From: Methanomassiliicoccales archaeon
GTDB taxonomy: Archaea; Thermoplasmatota; Thermoplasmata; Methanomassiliicoccales; UBA472
Assembly (NCBI GenBank): GCA_028679935.1
Contig: JAJRAL010000065.1
Coordinates: 1 to 7,711 of the forward strand
DNA: 7,711 bases
Reading direction: 5' to 3'
Under the pieces are notes generated by a model, which saw only the letters and a program-made list of their open reading frames with translations, had not been told where the DNA came from and ran no database searches. The position numbers and the translations under genes were made by a program. This document shows, in pieces, positions 6,062 through 7,711 of the stretch. Positions within the stretch are counted from its first letter, which is position 1. Each line of letters starts with the position of its first letter.

Positions 6062-6216
6062 GCCCGACACCGCTCTTCCCTTCGAGCCGGGAATACATAA
6101 TACCCACGGACGCCAGGCGGTGCCCCCGCGGCCATCTGGATGGAAAACCCATAGCTTCAAATCGCGTCCCCTGTGTAGGTAGGCGAGAGGCAGAGAGCTT
6201 GAGGGCACTGGGTCAG
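6062..6216. other. Divergent intergenic region between the PAC2 and M16 genes
   Basis: About 155 bases, the longest gap in the window. It holds the AT-rich element assigned to the PAC2 gene and a weak candidate (near 6156-6163) for the M16 gene. I see no RNA gene, no strong inverted repeat and no convincing small gene. The PAC2 frame is open across it on the minus strand, but without support for coding. Confidence 0.6.
6093..6102 (-). promoter_or_regulatory. TATA-like element upstream of the PAC2-family gene
   Basis: On the minus strand this reads TATTATGTAT, the most AT-rich spot in the GC-rich divergent intergenic region. Its centre is about 36 bases before the ATG at 6061, which predicts a leader of roughly ten bases. 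The position favours the short start over the upstream extension. Confidence 0.4.
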
Positions 6217-7482
6217 ATGAAGGTCGAGGTCACCCCGGCGGGCATCCCGATTCTGGTCGACACGCTGCCGTGGTCGAGGTCGGCGGCGGTCGCGGTGAAC
6301 ATGGCGGTCGGTTCGAGGGACGAACCGTCCGACCAGCACGGCATCGCCCACCTGCTCGAGCACGTGCTGTTCAAGGGCACGGGTCACCACACCTCGCGCC
6401 AGATGTCGCAGGAGGTCGAGGCGGCGGGCGGCGAGATGAACGGCTACACGACCAAGGAGATGACCGCCTACTACGTCTCAACATTGGATGAGACGATCGG
6501 GACCGCAGAGGACCTGCTCGCCGAGATCGTCAGGGAGCCCCTGCTCGACGTCAAGGACATCGAGACGGAGAAGAAGGTGGTGACGCAGGAGATCAGGATG
6601 TCCGAGGACGACCCGGACACCTACAGCCACGAGCTGCTGATGAAGAAGGTCTGGAAGGGCAACCCCATGTCCGATCCCGAGGCGGGGTACATCGAATGCG
6701 TCGAGGCCTTGGACCGGGAGAAGGTCAGCCGATTCTTCGAAGGCTTCTACCGTCCGCCGAACATGGTCGTCGTGGCGAGCGGCAACGTCGAGGCGAAGCA
6801 GGTGCTCAAGTGGGCGACGGAGAGCTTCGACGGGTTGCCGGTGGCGAGCATGCCTAAGAGGAGGGAGGCCCCTTCCTTCAAGCCAGGCATCCAGCTGTTC
6901 CCGAGGGAGGGGGATCAGGCGTATGTCGCGATGGCCTTCCCCGCGGTCGACGCGAGGCACAAGGACCGCTACGCGCATGGCCTCGTCGGCGGCATTCTGG
7001 CCGCCGGGACATCATCAAGGCTTTATCAGAAGGTCAGGGAGGAGAACGGCCTCGTCTATTCGATCTACTCCATGAGCTACGCCTTCACCGACATCGGGAT
7101 GATCGGGATATTCTTCTCGACCTCGATCGAGAACACGACCAAGGTGATGGGCATGATCGCCGAGGAGCTCTCGGACCTGAGGAACGACGGGCTCGAGAAG
7201 GGCGAGCTCGACCGCGCGAAGCGGTGGATCAAGGGCATGATTGTGAGGAGGCTCGAGTCCTCGGCCGAGAACCGCATGTTCTTCCTCGGAGAGAGCTACC
7301 TCCAGTTCGGCAGACCGATCACCGGGGACGAGGTGCTCGGGAAGATCGAGTCGGTGACGGAGGAAGACGTCCTGAGGGTCGGCAAGAGCATGATCGACCG
7401 GAAGAAGCTCGGATTGGCGCTCTACGCTGAGCAGCGTCCCGGTAAGAGGATAGCGAAGAACCTCGAATCGCTTGACTTCTAG
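6217..7482 (+). CDS. M16 family zinc metallopeptidase (processing-protease-like, single chain)
   Basis: A 421-residue protein, about the normal length of the M16B type (two similar half-domains). Numbering from the ATG at 6217, the inverted zinc motif HLLEH is at 45-49 and the distal ligand Glu is probably E125 (in VTQEI), 76 residues on; GGEMNGYTTKEMTAYY (71-86) is the conserved strand between them. The second half keeps SSRLYQKVREENGLVYSIYS (about 266-285), the Arg/Tyr-containing substrate-binding stretch of active peptidases. The enzyme is expected to degrade or trim unfolded peptides inside the cell; no signal peptide is present. A TTG at 6199 in the same frame, with GAGAGG eight bases before it, would add six residues and cannot be excluded. 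The only promoter candidate is a weak AT-rich spot near 6156-6163. The gene is divergent from the PAC2 gene, and its stop lies in a CTAG shared with the opposite-strand gene. Confidence 0.93.
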   Translation: MKVEVTPAGIPILVDTLPWSRSAAVAVNMAVGSRDEPSDQHGIAHLLEHVLFKGTGHHTSRQMSQEVEAAGGEMNGYTTKEMTAYYVSTLDETIGTAEDLLAEIVREPLLDVKDIETEKKVVTQEIRMSEDDPDTYSHELLMKKVWKGNPMSDPEAGYIECVEALDREKVSRFFEGFYRPPNMVVVASGNVEAKQVLKWATESFDGLPVASMPKRREAPSFKPGIQLFPREGDQAYVAMAFPAVDARHKDRYAHGLVGGILAAGTSSRLYQKVREENGLVYSIYSMSYAFTDIGMIGIFFSTSIENTTKVMGMIAEELSDLRNDGLEKGELDRAKRWIKGMIVRRLESSAENRMFFLGESYLQFGRPITGDEVLGKIESVTEEDVLRVGKSMIDRKKLGLALYAEQRPGKRIAKNLESLDF

Positions 7483-7711
7483 TCCTGGAGCAGTTCGAGC
7501 ACTTTCTTCACCGCGACCGGCAGCGCAGCCTTCACCGGCGGGGTCATCTCCTCGCTTATGTCGATCGTGTTCAGCGCCTCGATCGCGACGAAGAAGATCT
7601 CCTTCGGGAAGCGTTCCGGTTCGAGGCGCCTGCCGAGCTCCAGGGCGGTGGCGATGTTCGTCTCGTGCGGGTTGGTGCCGTGCACCGATGAGCTGAAGAC
7701 GTCGGGCGTGA
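7479..7711 (-). CDS. Probable [NiFe]-hydrogenase maturation protease (peptidase M52), C-terminal part
   Basis: The 3' 76 codons of a gene that enters from the right edge. The frame stays open to the edge (TPDVFSSSVHG...), so the GTG at 7685 is internal. The SSSVHG stretch matches the place of the conserved S(T)H motif of the family, whose His is a nickel ligand. The C-terminal end follows the family pattern: a strand IFFVAIEAL, then IDISEEMTPPVKAALPVAVKKVLELL, which recalls the (I/V)EP...LSPEV..A(I/V)P..V..VL ending of HycI/HyaD-type proteases. These enzymes cut the C-terminal peptide off the hydrogenase large subunit after nickel insertion. The N-terminal Glu and the middle Asp ligands lie outside the window, so the subfamily (and which hydrogenase it serves) cannot be named. 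Its stop codon overlaps that of the M16 gene. Confidence 0.72.
   Translation of the reverse strand, partial: TPDVFSSSVHGTNPHETNIATALELGRRLEPERFPKEIFFVAIEALNTIDISEEMTPPVKAALPVAVKKVLELLQD

Noticed and set aside
6062..6208. A 49-residue N-terminal extension of the PAC2-family protein
   Set aside because: The extension has no family resemblance, crosses the best promoter element and overlaps the start of the divergent M16 gene. The ATG at 6061 gives the normal family length.
6199..6216. TTG at 6199 as the start of the M16 peptidase
   Set aside because: It has a fair ribosome binding site (GAGAGG) but adds only six residues with no family support; the ATG at 6217 starts next to the first conserved strand. 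Not firmly excluded.
6478..6978. A 166-codon open frame on the minus strand within the M16 gene
   Set aside because: It is His/Arg/Leu/Asp-rich, has no motif, and lies fully antisense to a conserved peptidase; typical of a GC-rich shadow frame.
1..7711. CRISPR array, tRNA or rRNA genes, insertion sequences, phage genes
   Set aside because: No direct repeat series, cloverleaf, transposase or terminal inverted repeats were seen; nearly all of the window is assigned to conserved cellular genes.

Overview
The window looks like a GC-rich archaeal chromosome segment, most likely from a euryarchaeal lineage near Thermoplasmatota (for example a Methanomassiliicoccales-like organism). The case rests on gene content: a pyruvoyl-dependent arginine decarboxylase, a DUF1922-type zinc ribbon, a V4R-DUF835 protein, a PAC2-family proteasome assembly factor and AT-rich TATA-like boxes about 27 bases before several starts. 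The lineage is an inference, because no rRNA or other marker gene is present.

Layout, left to right. Positions 1-983 (+) hold the 3' part of a PAPS/APS-reductase-like Fe-S protein with a C-terminal two-cluster ferredoxin. After a good TATA box, 1031-2852 (+) holds a two-gene unit: a PrsW-like polytopic membrane protein, then a membrane-anchored transglutaminase-like protein. Its 3' end overlaps, tail to tail, a leftward gene block. That block, transcribed from about 5241 down to 2824, contains a Ras/Rab-like small GTPase, a V4R-DUF835 protein starting immediately after the GTPase stop, the arginine decarboxylase (pdaD), and a zinc-ribbon protein whose start overlaps the pdaD stop. A PAC2-family protein (5300-6061, -) lies upstream on the same strand. 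It is divergent from an M16 zinc peptidase (6217-7482, +). The right edge holds the 3' part of a probable [NiFe]-hydrogenase maturation protease (-), which shares a CTAG stop palindrome with the M16 gene.

Functional themes: the GTPase and V4R-DUF835 pair looks like a sensor/GTPase signalling module. The PAC2 protein ends in Leu-Tyr-Gly, a hydrophobic-Tyr-any (HbYX) tail of the kind that docks on the 20S proteasome. The M16 peptidase beside it adds a second protein-turnover theme. pdaD makes agmatine for polyamine or agmatidine synthesis. The hydrogenase protease and the Fe-S reductase suggest an anaerobic, hydrogen-using or hydrogen-producing metabolism.

The window is densely coding. No non-coding stretch exceeds about 160 bases, and I see no tRNA, rRNA, CRISPR array, insertion sequence or clear terminator hairpin. 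No wholly new system is evident. The best leads are the GTPase/V4R-DUF835 pair, the HbYX tail, and the reductase-like Fe-S protein without its usual catalytic motif.
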